Below, piece by piece: positions 46,212 to 54,983 of a stretch of 64,000 nt of DNA; position 1 is the first letter of the stretch; every line of letters begins with the position of its first letter. The stretch covers positions 3,362,954 through 3,426,953 of the forward strand of contig NZ_CP059900.1 in assembly GCF_014126825.1 (NCBI RefSeq), read 5' to 3'. The DNA is from Tomitella gaofuii (GTDB lineage Bacteria > Actinomycetota > Actinomycetes > Mycobacteriales > Mycobacteriaceae). Made by a program: the position numbers and the translations under genes. The notes below the pieces were generated by a model. The model ran no database searches. It was not told the origin of the DNA and saw only the letters and a program-made list of their open reading frames with translations.

Positions 46212-47138
46212 TCAGCGCGCCCCGTACACCGGCACGGGCGTCTGCGCCTTGCCCAGCAGGTCCTTTACGACCGGCCCCAGCTCCTTGGGGTCCACCTTGG
46301 CACCCTTGTCCCAGCTGGGCCCGTGACGCCAGCCCTCGGCCACGGTGACGCTGCCGCCCTCGACCTCGAACACCCGCCCGGTGACGTCGCCGGACTCGGT
46401 GCTGCCCAGCCACACCACCAGCGGGGAGATGTTGGCCGGGTCCATCGCGTCGAAACCGTCCTCCGGGGCCGCCATCGCCTCGGCCATCGCGCCGCCCGCG
46501 CCGACGGTCATGCGGGTGCGGGCCGCGGGCGCGATCGCGTTGGCGGTGATGCCGTAGCCGGCCATCTCGGCGGCGGCCTGGATGGTCATCTCGGCGATGC
46601 CGGCCTTCGCGGCGGCATAGTTGCCCTGGCCGACGCTGCCCTGCAGGCCGGCGCCCGAGGTGGTGTTGATGATCCGGGCCTGCCGGGTGCGGCCGGCCTT
46701 GGACTCGGCACGCCAGTACGCGGCGGCGTGGTGCAGCGGCGCGAAGTGCCCCTTGAGGTGCACACGCGTGACCGAGTCCCACTCCTCCTCGCCCATCGAG
46801 ACGAGCATGCGGTCACGCAGGAACCCGGCGTTGTTCACCAGCACATCGAGCCCGCCGAAGGTGTCGATCGCGGTCTTGACGAGGTTCTGCGCACCCTCCC
46901 AGGAGGCCACGTCGTCGCCGTTGACGACGGCCTCGCCGCCGGCCGCCTTGATCTCGGCCACGACCTGCTCGGCGGGGTGCTCGCCGGTGTCCTTGCCGTC
47001 TGCACCCGCGCCGAGGTCGTTGACCACGACCTTCGCACCCTCGGCTGCGAAGGCCAGCGCGTGCTCGCGCCCGATCCCTCGTCCGGCACCGGTCACGATG
47101 ACGATGCGGCCGTCCACCAATCCGCTCACTGCATTCAC
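46212..47138 (-). CDS. Short-chain dehydrogenase (Rv3548c-like)
   Basis: 308-residue classical SDR. TGAGRGIGREHALAF is the NAD(P) loop, NDLGAGADGKD follows the second strand, NNAGFLRDR is the structural motif, and the Ser-Tyr-Lys triad is NTTSGAGLQGSVGQGNYAAAKA. The long insert after the second strand resembles the dehydrogenase part of peroxisomal multifunctional enzyme type 2, suggesting a 3-hydroxyacyl-CoA substrate. It is in the KstR2-type cluster, divergent from echA20 with a shared operator-like palindrome. Confidence 0.87.
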   Translation of the reverse strand: MNAVSGLVDGRIVIVTGAGRGIGREHALAFAAEGAKVVVNDLGAGADGKDTGEHPAEQVVAEIKAAGGEAVVNGDDVASWEGAQNLVKTAIDTFGGLDVLVNNAGFLRDRMLVSMGEEEWDSVTRVHLKGHFAPLHHAAAYWRAESKAGRTRQARIINTTSGAGLQGSVGQGNYAAAKAGIAEMTIQAAAEMAGYGITANAIAPAARTRMTVGAGGAMAEAMAAPEDGFDAMDPANISPLVVWLGSTESGDVTGRVFEVEGGSVTVAEGWRHGPSWDKGAKVDPKELGPVVKDLLGKAQTPVPVYGAR

Positions 47139-47169
47139 TCCTTATCCGGGGGCACTCATCTGGTAACGT

Positions 47170-47187
47170 ACCAAGCAATCGCTTGGT
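47170..47187. promoter_or_regulatory. KstR2-like operator with wide spacing
   Basis: ACCAAGC-AATC-GCTTGGT, perfect 7-bp arms. It keeps the ACCAAGC and GCTTGGT half-sites of KstR2 operators but CAAG and CTTG are 6 bp apart instead of 2. It sits 31 bp upstream of the SDR start, in the spacer shared with echA20. Confidence 0.6.
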
Positions 47188-47309
47188 TGTTAAGCCCGGC
47201 GGCGGTGATCGCACGGAGCCGGTCACCCGGAGGAGCCGGTCGGCGAGCGCGGCCCGGACGCGGAGTTCCGGCCACCAGCAAGGTTCGACCCCGAGGTAAG
47301 GAAGCAGAC

Positions 47310-48089
47310 ATGGGCATCACGTCCACTTCGAACGGGAGCGGGATCACCACCGTCACCGTCGACTACCCGCCTGTGAACGCGCTGCCGTCCGCGGCGTGGT
47401 TCGAGCTGGCCGAGGCGATCCTGGCCGCCGGCCGCGACGCCGGCACGCACGTCGTGATCCTGCGCGCCGAGGGCCGGGGCTTCAACGCCGGCGTCGACAT
47501 CAAGGAGATGCAGGCCACGGAGGGCTTCGACGCGCTGATCGGCGCGAACCGCGGCTGCGCCGCCGCGTTCTCCGCGGTCTACGACTGCGAGGTCCCCGTC
47601 GTCGTCGCGGTGAACGGATTCTGCGTGGGCGGCGGCGTCGGCCTGGTGGGCAACGCGGACGTCATCGTCGCCACCGACGACGCGGTGTTCGGCCTGCCGG
47701 AGGTGGACCGGGGCGCCCTGGGCGCCGCCACCCACCTGTCGCGGCTCGTGCCGCAGCACATGATGCGCACCCTGTACTACACCGCGCAGAACGTCACCGC
47801 GCAGCAGCTGCACCACTTCGGGTCCGTCTACAAGGTGGTCCCCCGCGAGGAGCTGGACGCCGCCGCAGTCGAGATCGCGCAGAAGATCGCCGACAAGGAC
47901 CCGAACGTGATCCGCGCCGCCAAGGCCGCCATCAACGGGATCGACCCGATGGACGTCAAGGGCAGCTACCTGCTCGAGCAGCGCTACACCTACGAACTCA
48001 ACCTGGCCGGGGTGGCCGACGAGCACCGCGACGCGTTCGTGGCCACCGGCAAGCCCAAATCGAACACACCCAACGAAGGGGCCGAGTAA
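47310..48089 (+). CDS. echA20: EchA20, steroid D-ring-opening crotonase
   Basis: 259-residue enoyl-CoA hydratase-fold enzyme (Rv3550 type). RAEGRGFNAGVDIKEMQ and GFCVGGGVGLVGNADVIVA form the two oxyanion-hole peptides. In HIP catabolism EchA20 hydrolyses ring D of the bicyclic CoA thioester before IpdAB opens ring C. ATG at 47310 has GGAAG upstream. The stop is followed with no gap by ipdA; echA20-ipdA-ipdB-ipdC form one operon. Confidence 0.9.
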   Translation: MGITSTSNGSGITTVTVDYPPVNALPSAAWFELAEAILAAGRDAGTHVVILRAEGRGFNAGVDIKEMQATEGFDALIGANRGCAAAFSAVYDCEVPVVVAVNGFCVGGGVGLVGNADVIVATDDAVFGLPEVDRGALGAATHLSRLVPQHMMRTLYYTAQNVTAQQLHHFGSVYKVVPREELDAAAVEIAQKIADKDPNVIRAAKAAINGIDPMDVKGSYLLEQRYTYELNLAGVADEHRDAFVATGKPKSNTPNEGAE

Positions 48090-48989
48090 ATGGCACAGAT
48101 GCGCGACAAGCGCCGTTCTCTGGATGAGGCCGTCGCCGGTATCGAAAGCGGCATGACGATCGGGCTCGGCGGCTGGGGCTCCCGGCGCAAGCCGATGGCC
48201 CTCGTCCGTGCACTGCTGCGGACCGACGTCACCGACCTCACCGTCGTCGGCTTCCTCGGGCCGGACCTGGGCCTGCTGATCTCGGCCGGCAAGGTCAAGC
48301 GCGCCTACTACGGCTTCGTCTCCCTGGACTCCAAGCCGTTCTACGACCCGTGGTTCGCCAAGGCCCGCACCGAGGGCACGATCGAATCGCGCGAGATGGA
48401 CGAGGGCATGGTCAAGGCCGGGCTGCAGGCCGCCGCGGCGCGCCTGCCGTTCATGCCCATCCGCGCCGGCCTCGGCTCGAGCGTCCCCGAGTTCTGGGGC
48501 GAGGAACTCAAGACCGTCGAGTCCCCGTACCCCGCCGCCGACGGGCGTACCGAGACGCTGCTGGCCATGCCGGCACTCGAGCTCGACGCCGCGCTGGTGC
48601 ACCTCGACATCGCCGACGAGCACGGCAACGCCGCCTACACCGGCGTGGACCCGTACTTCGACGACCTGCACCTGATGTCGGCCCGGCAGCGCATCCTGAG
48701 CGCGGACACGATCGTCTCCACCGAGGAGCTCGTCGACTCCGTTCCGCAGCAGGCACTCCTGGTCAACCGCATGATGGTCGACACGGTGAGCGAAGCGGCG
48801 AACGGCGCGCACTTCACCTTCGCCGGCGGCTACGGGCGCGACGAGGCCTTCCAGCGCCACTACGCCGCATCGGCCAAGGACCCCGAGGCGTGGAAGACGT
48901 TCGCCGAGACCTACCTGTCCGGCGACGAGGCCGACTATCAGGCGGCCGTCGCACGGTTCACGCAGGAGCAGAAGGAGCAGCAGGCATGA
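48090..48989 (+). CDS. ipdA: IpdA, ring-opening hydrolase alpha subunit
   Basis: 299-residue CoA-transferase-fold protein (Rv3551). SGMTIGLGGWGSRRKPMALVRAL is the family N-terminus. With IpdB it forms the heteromeric enzyme that hydrolytically opens the last ring (COCHEA-CoA to MOODA-CoA) in HIP degradation; it is not a true CoA transferase. ATG at 48090 follows the echA20 stop directly, and its stop overlaps the ipdB ATG by four bases. Confidence 0.92.
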   Translation: MAQMRDKRRSLDEAVAGIESGMTIGLGGWGSRRKPMALVRALLRTDVTDLTVVGFLGPDLGLLISAGKVKRAYYGFVSLDSKPFYDPWFAKARTEGTIESREMDEGMVKAGLQAAAARLPFMPIRAGLGSSVPEFWGEELKTVESPYPAADGRTETLLAMPALELDAALVHLDIADEHGNAAYTGVDPYFDDLHLMSARQRILSADTIVSTEELVDSVPQQALLVNRMMVDTVSEAANGAHFTFAGGYGRDEAFQRHYAASAKDPEAWKTFAETYLSGDEADYQAAVARFTQEQKEQQA

Positions 48990-49741
48990 CCGACAACGAC
49001 GTGACCCGGGCCGAGTACTGCGCCGTCGCATGCGCGGAGATGTTCTCCGGCGCCGGCGAGATCATGGCCTCCCCCATGGCCACCCTGCCGTCGATCGGCG
49101 CCCGGCTGGCCCGCCTGACCTCCGAGCCCGACCTGCTCATCACCGACGGCAACGCGCTGATCCTGGCCGACACCCCCGCGCTGGGCCGGCCCGGCAAGGT
49201 GGAGGGCTGGCTGCCGTTCTCCAAGGTGTTCGACGTGGTCGCCTCCGGCCGTCGGCACGTGGTGATGGGCGCCAACCAGCTGGACAAGTACGGCAACCAG
49301 AACATCTCCGCGTTCGGGCCGCTGGACAAGCCGACGCGCCAGATGTTCGGCGTGCGCGGCGGCCCCGGCAACGCCATCAACCACGCCACCAGCTACTGGG
49401 TGGGCAAGCACTCCGCGCGCGTGTTCAGCGAGCAGGTCGACGTGGTGTGCGGCGTCGGCTACGACAAGGCCGACCCGGACAACCCCGCCTACCGGTTCCT
49501 CAACAACTACCGCGTGGTGTCCAACCTGGGCGTGTTCGACTACAGCGGCCCCGGCCGCACGATGCACGCGCTGAGCCTGCACCCCGGCGTCACCGCCGAG
49601 CAGGTGCGCGAGAACACCTCGTTCGAGATCGACGGCCTCGACGCCGCCGGCCCCACGCGCGAGCCCTCGGCCGAGGAGCTCCGGCTGATCCGCGAGGTCA
49701 TCGACCCGAAGTCGCTGCGCGACCGCGAGGTGGCCCAGTGA
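48986..49741 (+). CDS. ipdB: IpdB, ring-opening hydrolase beta subunit
   Basis: 251-residue partner of IpdA (Rv3552). It has TRAEYCAVACAEMFSGAGEI, the ASPMATLPSIGARLA strand and the NQLDKYGNQN segment of class I CoA-transferase-fold beta subunits. Coupled at both ends: ATGA overlap with ipdA and GTGA overlap with ipdC. Confidence 0.92.
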   Translation: MTDNDVTRAEYCAVACAEMFSGAGEIMASPMATLPSIGARLARLTSEPDLLITDGNALILADTPALGRPGKVEGWLPFSKVFDVVASGRRHVVMGANQLDKYGNQNISAFGPLDKPTRQMFGVRGGPGNAINHATSYWVGKHSARVFSEQVDVVCGVGYDKADPDNPAYRFLNNYRVVSNLGVFDYSGPGRTMHALSLHPGVTAEQVRENTSFEIDGLDAAGPTREPSAEELRLIREVIDPKSLRDREVAQ

Positions 49742-50829
49742 GCGGTGACGCTGTGACCACCCCGCAGATCTCCACCCGTTTCACCGAGCTGGTCGGCGTG
49801 CAGTACCCGATCGTCCAGACGGGCATGGGCTGGGTCTCGGGGCCGGGGCTCACCGCCGCCACGTCCAACGCGGGCGGGCTCGGCATCATCGCCTCGGCGA
49901 CGATGACGTTCGACGAGCTCGAGGCCGCGGTCAAGAAGACGAAGTCGCTCACCGACAAGCCCTTCGGCGTGAACATCCGGGCCGACGCCACCGACGCCGG
50001 CGAACGGATCGACCTGTTGATCCGCGAGAAGGTCAAGGTGGCCTCGTTCGCGCTGGCGCCCAAGAAGGACCTGATCGCCAAGCTCAAGGACAACGGCGTC
50101 GTCGTCGTCCCGTCGATCGGCGCCGCCAAGCACGCGGTCAAGGTGGCCTCCTGGGGCGCCGACGCCGTCATCGTCCAGGGCGGCGAGGGCGGCGGACACA
50201 CCGGCGGGGTCGCGACCACGCTGCTGCTGCCCAGCGTCATCGACGCTCTCGGGGACGGCGGCATCCCCGTCGTCGCGGCGGGCGGGTTCTTCGACGGCCG
50301 GGGGCTCGCCGCGGCGCTGTCGTACGGCGCCGAGGGCATCGCGATGGGCACCCGCTTCCTGCTCACCTCCGACTCGGCCGTGCCCGACTCGGTCAAGCAG
50401 GAGTACCTCAAGCGGGGGCTGCAGGACACCACCGTCTCGCGCAAGGTCGACGGAATGCCCCACCGCGTGCTCAACACCGAGCTGGTGGACGCCCTGGAGA
50501 AGGGCAGCTACGCCAAGGGCCTCGCGGCCGCGGCGCGCAACGCCACCGAGTTCAAGGCGATGACCGGCATGAAGTGGTCGACGCTGATGCGCGACGGGCT
50601 CGCCATGAAGAAGGCGTCCGACCGCACCTGGCAGCAGATCATCATGGCCGGCAACACGCCGATGCTGCTCAAGGCCGGCCTGGTGGACGGCAACACGCAT
50701 GCGGGGGTGCTCGCCTCCGGCCAGGTGGTGGGCATGATCGACGACCTGCCCAGCTGCGCGGAGCTCATCGAGCGCATCATGACGCAGGCCGCCGAGCGCA
50801 TCGACGCGATGGCGAAGCTGCGCCGCTGA
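49738..50829 (+). CDS. ipdC: IpdC, flavin-dependent oxidoreductase (nitronate-monooxygenase fold)
   Basis: 363-residue TIM-barrel flavoprotein (Rv3553). VQTGMGWVSGPGLTAATSNAG, QGGEGGGHTGG and VVAAGGFFDGRG are the FMN-binding segments of the 2-nitropropane dioxygenase family. In HIP catabolism IpdC is an NAD-dependent reductase/dehydrogenase acting on the hydroxylated bicyclic CoA intermediate, not a nitronate enzyme. GTG at 49738 overlaps the ipdB stop; GTG at 49753 is also in frame. Confidence 0.9.
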   Translation: MSGDAVTTPQISTRFTELVGVQYPIVQTGMGWVSGPGLTAATSNAGGLGIIASATMTFDELEAAVKKTKSLTDKPFGVNIRADATDAGERIDLLIREKVKVASFALAPKKDLIAKLKDNGVVVVPSIGAAKHAVKVASWGADAVIVQGGEGGGHTGGVATTLLLPSVIDALGDGGIPVVAAGGFFDGRGLAAALSYGAEGIAMGTRFLLTSDSAVPDSVKQEYLKRGLQDTTVSRKVDGMPHRVLNTELVDALEKGSYAKGLAAAARNATEFKAMTGMKWSTLMRDGLAMKKASDRTWQQIIMAGNTPMLLKAGLVDGNTHAGVLASGQVVGMIDDLPSCAELIERIMTQAAERIDAMAKLRR

Positions 50830-50883
50830 CAGTACGCCGACGGCACTGTGGAGAAACGGTGCTGTAGCGAAACCGCGGAGAGC

Positions 50884-50925
50884 CGAAGGGGCCGGCCGGG
50901 ATCACCATCCCGACCGGCCCCTTCG
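50884..50925. terminator. Two-way terminator between ipdC and the TAP-type peptidase
   Basis: 19-bp stem (50884-50902 with 50907-50925) with a single mismatch and a CACC loop, between convergent stops. Confidence 0.7.
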
Positions 50926-50953
50926 CCGTCGCCTCCGCGGCGGACTCAGACCG

Positions 50954-52924
50954 TCACTCGAGGCCCAGCACGGCGCCGATCTGGTCGACCGCGTCGTCCA
51001 CGGCCTGTTCGACCGGACCGGCCTGCGCGGCATCATCCGCGTCGGCATCAGCCTGTGCAGCACCGTCCTGCGCGGCATCCGCCTGGCCGGCGTCAGCAGC
51101 CTTCGCGGTACCGCCCTGGTTGACGGCGCTGTCGATCTGCTGCGCCGCCTGCTTCACCGCATCCGAGGCCGCCGAGAAGCCCTGTGCCATCGCGGCGTCC
51201 AGGTCCTGCGCGGCAGGCAGCGGAGCGGGTTCCGGAGGCGTGAGCGGCATCCGGATCTGTGCCTCCGGCAGCACCTGCGGCTGCGGCACGACACCGTCGA
51301 CCAGGTAGTCGTCGACCACCGTGTCCACCGCCTCGTTGCCGCGGCCGAACACGCCGTGGTCGCCGCCCTGCACCGTCACCAGCACGCCGCCCATCTGCTC
51401 GGCCAGCTCCACGCCGCCCGGGTACGGGGTGAGCGCATCGTGCTCGCTCTGCAGCACCAGCGGAGCGGTCTCCAAGCCGCTGCCGTCGAGCGGCACCGGC
51501 GCGCTGCTGGCCGGCCAGCCGGCGCAGTCCACGCCGCCGCGCGCACGCTGCGCCATGACGTCGTAGGCGTTGCCCCCGGTCTGCGCGTTGAACTGCGCCA
51601 ACGCGGCCTGCACCGGGTCCCCGGACTGCGGGTTCTCGTTGCAGGTGACCGCGGTGAACAGGACGTCGTCCGTGGTGAGCTGCGGAGGATCGATCATGCG
51701 GGTCCCCGGGGCCAGCGTGCCCGCCCCGTACTGCCGGATGTCCTGCATCCGGCGCGCGACCACCGGCCACATCTCCCGCGACCCGGCGGCGTTGAGCGTG
51801 GTTCCGGTGAGCCCGCTCGTGGCCCGCCCGTCATCTGCGCCCGTCACTGCCCGCACCGCCCCGTCGAGGCGCGCACGCGGCTCCGCGGTGGCGTTGATGA
51901 CGTCCAGCACCGGCTCGCCCACGGGCCGCACGAACTCGGGCAGGTCGCCCATCGTCGCGTCCGGCGGCGTGAGGTTCATCCCGCCGCTGAGCTCCTTGTC
52001 GGTGATGCCCTTCCACGTGTGGAACACCTTGAGCGGGGTGTCCCCCAGGTGATAGGTGTCATCGTGGGCGGCGATCCAGGCGAACATGGCGTTGGTCCGC
52101 TGCTTGCGGGCCTCGGCCTGCTGCGCCGCCTGCTCGTTCCACACCCAGTCCGGGTTGACGGCCGAGTCGAACACGAACCGGCCCGTCTCCTCCGGATACA
52201 GGGTGGCGTAGGTGGCGCCCAGGTAGGTCCCGTAGGAGTACCCGAGGTAGTCCATGGTCCCGTCGGCGGCTGTCGCCCCGCCGTCAGCGGCTGTCGCCCC
52301 GCCGTCAGCGGCTGTCGCCCCGCCGTCAGCGGCTGTCGCCCCGCCGTCAGCGTTCGATTCCGCCGCCAGCGACTCCCGGACGACCTCCATGTCGCGCGCG
52401 GTGTTGGCCGTGGTCAGCGACTGCACCAGCTGCGGGTCCGCCGCCATGCACGCGGTGTAGGCCGCCGCCGGGTCGAGCATCGCCGTCACGGGGGCGTCGC
52501 ACGCGACGCCGCCGCTGTAGCTGAGGCCGCGCGGCTCGACGGCCACGAGGTCGTAATTCTCGTGCAGCCGGGCGCCCGGGCCGGTGCCCTCCTCCACCGG
52601 GAGCCAGAAGTCCAGCGCCTGCTCGCCCGGGCCGCCGGGATTGCCGAACAAGGCGCCCTGGCTGCGGGCCGGGTTCTCCGCCGGGATGCGGCTGACCGAG
52701 ACGTCGATCTTCCTGCCGTCCGGGTCGGCGTAGTCGACGGGGACCTGGACCTCACCGCACTGCCATTCGACGTCCGCCGCCAGTCCGCCGCGGTCCATGT
52801 ATCCGAGGTACTGGGGGCAGTCGACCCACTCGATCTCCTGCGGCTGCGCCTGCGCGAGCGCAGGATTGACGATGGCAACGGATGCGGCCGCGGCGGCCGC
52901 CACCCCCCATCGGTATCTGTTCAT
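50954..52924 (-). CDS. Secreted alpha/beta hydrolase, TAP-like peptidase (S33)
   Basis: 656-residue exported hydrolase of the tripeptidyl-aminopeptidase type. A signal peptide with an Ala-rich core (cleavage after about ALAQA, residue 26) is followed by GNPGGPGEQALDF (oxyanion region), the nucleophile elbow GYSYGTYLGATY, and a TAP C-terminal domain with LVLQSEHDALTPYPGGVELAE (Asp) and GGDHGVFG (His). The last ~80 residues are Ala/Asp/Gln-rich and likely disordered. A 21-bp tandem repeat adds four ADGGATA units just before the nucleophile strand. ATG at 52924 has GGGGAGAG upstream. It is not part of the known HIP pathway; it would cleave short peptides outside the cell. Confidence 0.83.
   Translation of the reverse strand: MNRYRWGVAAAAAASVAIVNPALAQAQPQEIEWVDCPQYLGYMDRGGLAADVEWQCGEVQVPVDYADPDGRKIDVSVSRIPAENPARSQGALFGNPGGPGEQALDFWLPVEEGTGPGARLHENYDLVAVEPRGLSYSGGVACDAPVTAMLDPAAAYTACMAADPQLVQSLTTANTARDMEVVRESLAAESNADGGATAADGGATAADGGATAADGGATAADGTMDYLGYSYGTYLGATYATLYPEETGRFVFDSAVNPDWVWNEQAAQQAEARKQRTNAMFAWIAAHDDTYHLGDTPLKVFHTWKGITDKELSGGMNLTPPDATMGDLPEFVRPVGEPVLDVINATAEPRARLDGAVRAVTGADDGRATSGLTGTTLNAAGSREMWPVVARRMQDIRQYGAGTLAPGTRMIDPPQLTTDDVLFTAVTCNENPQSGDPVQAALAQFNAQTGGNAYDVMAQRARGGVDCAGWPASSAPVPLDGSGLETAPLVLQSEHDALTPYPGGVELAEQMGGVLVTVQGGDHGVFGRGNEAVDTVVDDYLVDGVVPQPQVLPEAQIRMPLTPPEPAPLPAAQDLDAAMAQGFSAASDAVKQAAQQIDSAVNQGGTAKAADAGQADAAQDGAAQADADADDAAQAGPVEQAVDDAVDQIGAVLGLE
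52262..52345 (-). repeat. 4 x 21-bp in-frame tandem repeat in the peptidase gene
   Basis: Units 52262-52282, 52283-52303, 52304-52324 and 52325-52345; the last three are identical and the first differs by one base. They code for four seven-residue ADGGATA-type units. Copy-number change keeps frame. Confidence 0.9.
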
Positions 52925-52992
52925 CTCTCCCCTTCCGCCGTGTCGGCCCCGGCAACCATACCCCTCCCGGCTGTGCGCCCCGACACAGCGAC

Positions 52993-53027
52993 CGGCGGCC
53001 TCCGGGGGTTTTCCCCGAAGGCCGCCG
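52993..53027 (-). terminator. fadA6 terminator
   Basis: 15-bp stem with one mismatch (52993-53007 with 53013-53027) and a GTTTT loop (plus-strand reading), 45 bp after the fadA6 stop and ahead of the next same-strand gene. Confidence 0.6.
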
Positions 53028-53072
53028 AATCGATGTGGACTTGTGATCTCAACAGTGTTGAGTACGGGTGGC

Positions 53073-54221
53073 TCAGAGCCTTTCGATGATGGTGACGTTG
53101 GCGGTGCCGCCGCCCTCGCACATCGTCTGCAGGCCGTACCGGCCGCCGGAGCGCTCGAGCTCGCACAGCATGGTCGCGAACAACTTCGCACCCGTCGCGC
53201 CCAGCGGGTGCCCCAGCGCGATTCCGCCGCCGTTGACGTTGACGCGGGCCGGGTCGGCGCCCGTCTCCTTGAGCCACGACAGCACGACCGACGCGAAGGC
53301 CTCGTTGATCTCGACCACGTCGATGTCGTCGATGGACAGGCCCGACTTGCGCAGTGCGTACTCGGTGGCCGGGATCGGGGCCGAGAGCATCATGACCGGG
53401 TCGGCGCCGCGCACCGACATGTGGTGGATGCGCGCACGGGGCTTGAGGTTGAACCGCTGCACCGCCGCTTCCGAGGCGACCAGCGTGGCCGACGCGGCAT
53501 CGGAGATCTGGCTGGCGACGGCCGCGGTGAGCCGGCTGCCCTCGGACAGCGGCTTGAGGCCCGCCATCTTCTCCATGGACGTCTCACGCGGGCCCTCGTC
53601 GGTCGTGAACTCGCCGACCGGCACGATCTCGCGCTCGAAGCGTCCCTCGGCGATCGCGGCGCGCGCACGCTCGTGGCTGCGCAGCGCGAACTCCTCCATG
53701 GCCAGCCGCGAGATGTCCCACTGCTGCGCGATCATGTCGGCCCCGCGGAACTGCGAGACCTCCTGGTCGCCGTAGCGTGCACGCCACCCCTCCGAACCGG
53801 AGAACGGATCGTCGAAGCCGAACTCCTTGCCGGCGATCATCGCCGCGCTGATGGGGATCTGGCTCATGTTCTGCACGCCGCCGGCGAGGATGAGGTCGGA
53901 CGTGCCGCTCATGACCGCCTGCGCGGCGAAGTGGATGGCCTGCTGCGACGATCCGCACTGCCGGTCGACGGTGGTGCCGGGCACCTCCTCCGGGAGGCCC
54001 GCCGCCAGCCAGGCGGAGCGCGCGATGTTGCCGGCCTGCCCGCCGATCGCGTCGACGCAGCCGAAGACCACGTCGTCGACGGCGGCCGGGTCGATCTCGT
54101 TGCGCTCGACCGCGGCCTTCATGATGTGCGCTCCCAGGTCGGCGGGGTGCACGCCGGAGAGCGAACCGCCCCTCTTGCCGGTGGGAGTGCGGACCGCGTC
54201 GATGATGTATGCCTCGGGCAT
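53073..54221 (-). CDS. fadA6: Thiolase FadA6
   Basis: 382-residue thiolase (Rv3556c type). Nucleophile Cys in TTVDRQCGSSQQAIHFAAQA, EINEAFASVVLSW with the catalytic His region, GGGIALGHPLGATGAK, and MCEGGGTANV with the second Cys. It cleaves the chain released from the opened rings late in HIP degradation. ATG at 54221 has AGGAGAA upstream. It follows kstR2 by 74 bp on the same strand and may be transcribed with it. Confidence 0.9.
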   Translation of the reverse strand: MPEAYIIDAVRTPTGKRGGSLSGVHPADLGAHIMKAAVERNEIDPAAVDDVVFGCVDAIGGQAGNIARSAWLAAGLPEEVPGTTVDRQCGSSQQAIHFAAQAVMSGTSDLILAGGVQNMSQIPISAAMIAGKEFGFDDPFSGSEGWRARYGDQEVSQFRGADMIAQQWDISRLAMEEFALRSHERARAAIAEGRFEREIVPVGEFTTDEGPRETSMEKMAGLKPLSEGSRLTAAVASQISDAASATLVASEAAVQRFNLKPRARIHHMSVRGADPVMMLSAPIPATEYALRKSGLSIDDIDVVEINEAFASVVLSWLKETGADPARVNVNGGGIALGHPLGATGAKLFATMLCELERSGGRYGLQTMCEGGGTANVTIIERL

Positions 54222-54295
54222 GGTGTTCTCCTGATGTTCTGCGGCTTGACTGGATGCTGCGGTGCGGCGGGGCGGGGGCAGGGCGCCGTCCGGCC

Positions 54296-54913
54296 TCATG
54301 TGCCGGCGGATATGCCGTTCAGCACGATCGACAGGTACTCGGACGCGATCGTGTCGGCGCTGCGTTGCCCGCCCGGCCGGTACCAGCGCACCGCCACCCA
54401 CACGGTGTCGCGGATGAACCGGAAGGCGATCTCCACGTCGAGGTCGGGGCGGAAGCTCCCGTCGGCCACGCCGCGGCGCAGCACGCCGATCCACAGCTCG
54501 CGGAACTCGCGCGCCCGCTCGCCCAGGTAGCCGAAGCGCGGGTTCGCCGCCAGATGCTTGGCCTCGTCCTGGTAGATCGCCACCGCGGAATGCCGCACGT
54601 CGATCGCGCCGAACGACGCGCGCACCAGCTCCTCGAGGGTGGTGCGCGCGTTCTCGCCCGCATCGACGATCCGACGGTAGCGGCCGAACAGCTCGTCGAG
54701 GAACTCCGCGAGGATCTCGTCGACGATAGATTCTTTGGAATCGAAGTGATGGTAGAGGCTGCCGGAGAGGATGCCGGCGGAATCGGCGATGTCGCGCACC
54801 GTCGTCGACTTCATCCCCCGGTCCGCGAAGAGGCCGGCCGCGATCTCGAGCAGCTCGCTGCGCCGCTCGGACCGCGCCGCCTCCGTCTTGCCGCCGTTGT
54901 TCGCCACACTCAC
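54296..54913 (-). CDS. kstR2: TetR-family repressor KstR2
   Basis: 205-residue TetR repressor (Rv3557c). The N-terminal HTH (RDIADSAGILSGSLYHHFDSK) and the ligand domain with AIYQDEAKHLAANPRFGYL match KstR2, which represses the C/D-ring genes and is released by HIP-CoA, the product of FadD3. GTG at 54913 is used. A consensus operator lies 15 bp upstream, so it should repress itself. Confidence 0.92.
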   Translation of the reverse strand: MSVANNGGKTEAARSERRSELLEIAAGLFADRGMKSTTVRDIADSAGILSGSLYHHFDSKESIVDEILAEFLDELFGRYRRIVDAGENARTTLEELVRASFGAIDVRHSAVAIYQDEAKHLAANPRFGYLGERAREFRELWIGVLRRGVADGSFRPDLDVEIAFRFIRDTVWVAVRWYRPGGQRSADTIASEYLSIVLNGISAGT

Positions 54914-54928
54914 ACCCCCATCCTAACT

Positions 54929-54942
54929 ACCAAGCGCTTGCT
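54929..54942. promoter_or_regulatory. KstR2 operator upstream of kstR2
   Basis: ACCAAGCGCTTGCT matches the KstR2 motif AnCAAGnnCTTGnT fully. It lies between the ipdF stop and the kstR2 start. Confidence 0.85.
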
Positions 54943-54983
54943 AGGCAGGCTTTCCGGGGCGCTCGCCCCGCGCCCCGGCGTCG

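Noticed and set aside
52262-52345. The 21-bp repeats as a CRISPR-like array
   Set aside because: Units are contiguous without spacers and code in frame within the peptidase.
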